A stretch of DNA of 5,355 nucleotides, from NCBI GenBank assembly GCA_937888635.1, contig CALARG010000033.1, positions 1 through 5,355 on the forward strand. The letters are read 5' to 3'. Numbering within the stretch: the first letter of the stretch is position 1; each line of letters begins with the position of its first letter. Of the stretch, positions 5,306 to 5,355 are shown piece by piece. Both the position numbers and the translations under genes were made by a program. Under the pieces are notes generated by a model. The model searched no databases. It was given only the letters and a program-made list of their open reading frames with translations, and had not been told where the DNA came from. The DNA comes from an uncultured Alphaproteobacteria bacterium. Its GTDB lineage: Bacteria; Pseudomonadota; Alphaproteobacteria; Rs-D84.

Positions 5306-5355
5306 GGGGACATAGCTCAGTTGGTAGAGCAAATGACTTTTAATCATTGGGTCCA
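5306..5355 (+). tRNA. tRNA-Lys(UUU), 5' part, cut by right window edge
   Basis: The acceptor 5' strand GGGGACA (5306-5312) is followed by T8, A9, a D arm GCTC...GAGC (5315-5318 and 5327-5330) and A26. The anticodon stem AATGA (5332-5336) pairs with TCATT (5344-5348) around the loop CTTTTAA. The anticodon TTT at 5339-5341 reads Lys codons. The variable loop GGGTC (5349-5353) and the first two bases of the T stem are present. The rest of the T arm and the acceptor 3' strand lie outside the window, so the cloverleaf cannot be fully checked. Confidence 0.93.

Noticed and set aside
1..5355. CRISPR array, insertion sequence, attachment site or toxin-antitoxin pair
   Set aside because: No regularly spaced direct repeats, transposase motifs, duplicated tRNA end or small overlapping gene pair were seen.

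Overview
The window reads as compact, AT-rich bacterial chromosome with short intergenic gaps and standard stop codons. It has recognisable sigma70-type promoters, Shine-Dalgarno sites and hairpin-plus-U-tract terminators. Nothing in it proves the taxon. From memory, proteins starting with a QLRRGTT-type Mtd N-terminal domain, beside large lineage-restricted helical proteins, suggest an uncultured host-associated alphaproteobacterium (RF32/CAG-239-like gut group). That is inference of low certainty and not shown by the sequence. There is no CRISPR array, insertion sequence, integrase or phage structural gene set.

Left half, minus strand. Positions 1-61 hold the first 20 codons of acetate kinase (ackA), cut by the left edge. 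Upstream of it (116-682) is a 188-residue protein with an N-terminal phage-receptor-binding-type (Mtd_N-like) domain. Upstream again (808-3168) is a 786-residue, largely helical protein that I do not recognise, with one glycine-rich hydrophobic segment and a coiled-coil-like C-terminal third. These look like separate transcripts: a strong terminator (744-775) follows the 786-residue gene and each gene has its own promoter candidate. Two of those promoters place their -35 box on the TGA stop of the preceding gene.

Right half, plus strand. A divergent intergenic region (3169-3282) carries a near-consensus promoter for the 786-residue gene and a weaker one for a 12-helix MFS transporter (3283-4467). 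A 226-residue two-helix membrane protein of unknown function follows after 48 bp, probably in the same transcript, and its stop codon overlaps a terminator (5195-5220). The window ends in a tRNA-Lys(UUU) gene truncated by the right edge. It is preceded by a promoter candidate and a long, well-formed hairpin.

The genes do not form one obvious pathway. ackA is central metabolism and the MFS protein is a small-solute transporter. The Mtd_N-like, 786-residue and 226-residue proteins are the undescribed part. The most interesting items are the orphan 786-residue protein, the stand-alone receptor-binding-like protein with a hairpin-rich leader, and the hairpin leader before tRNA-Lys.
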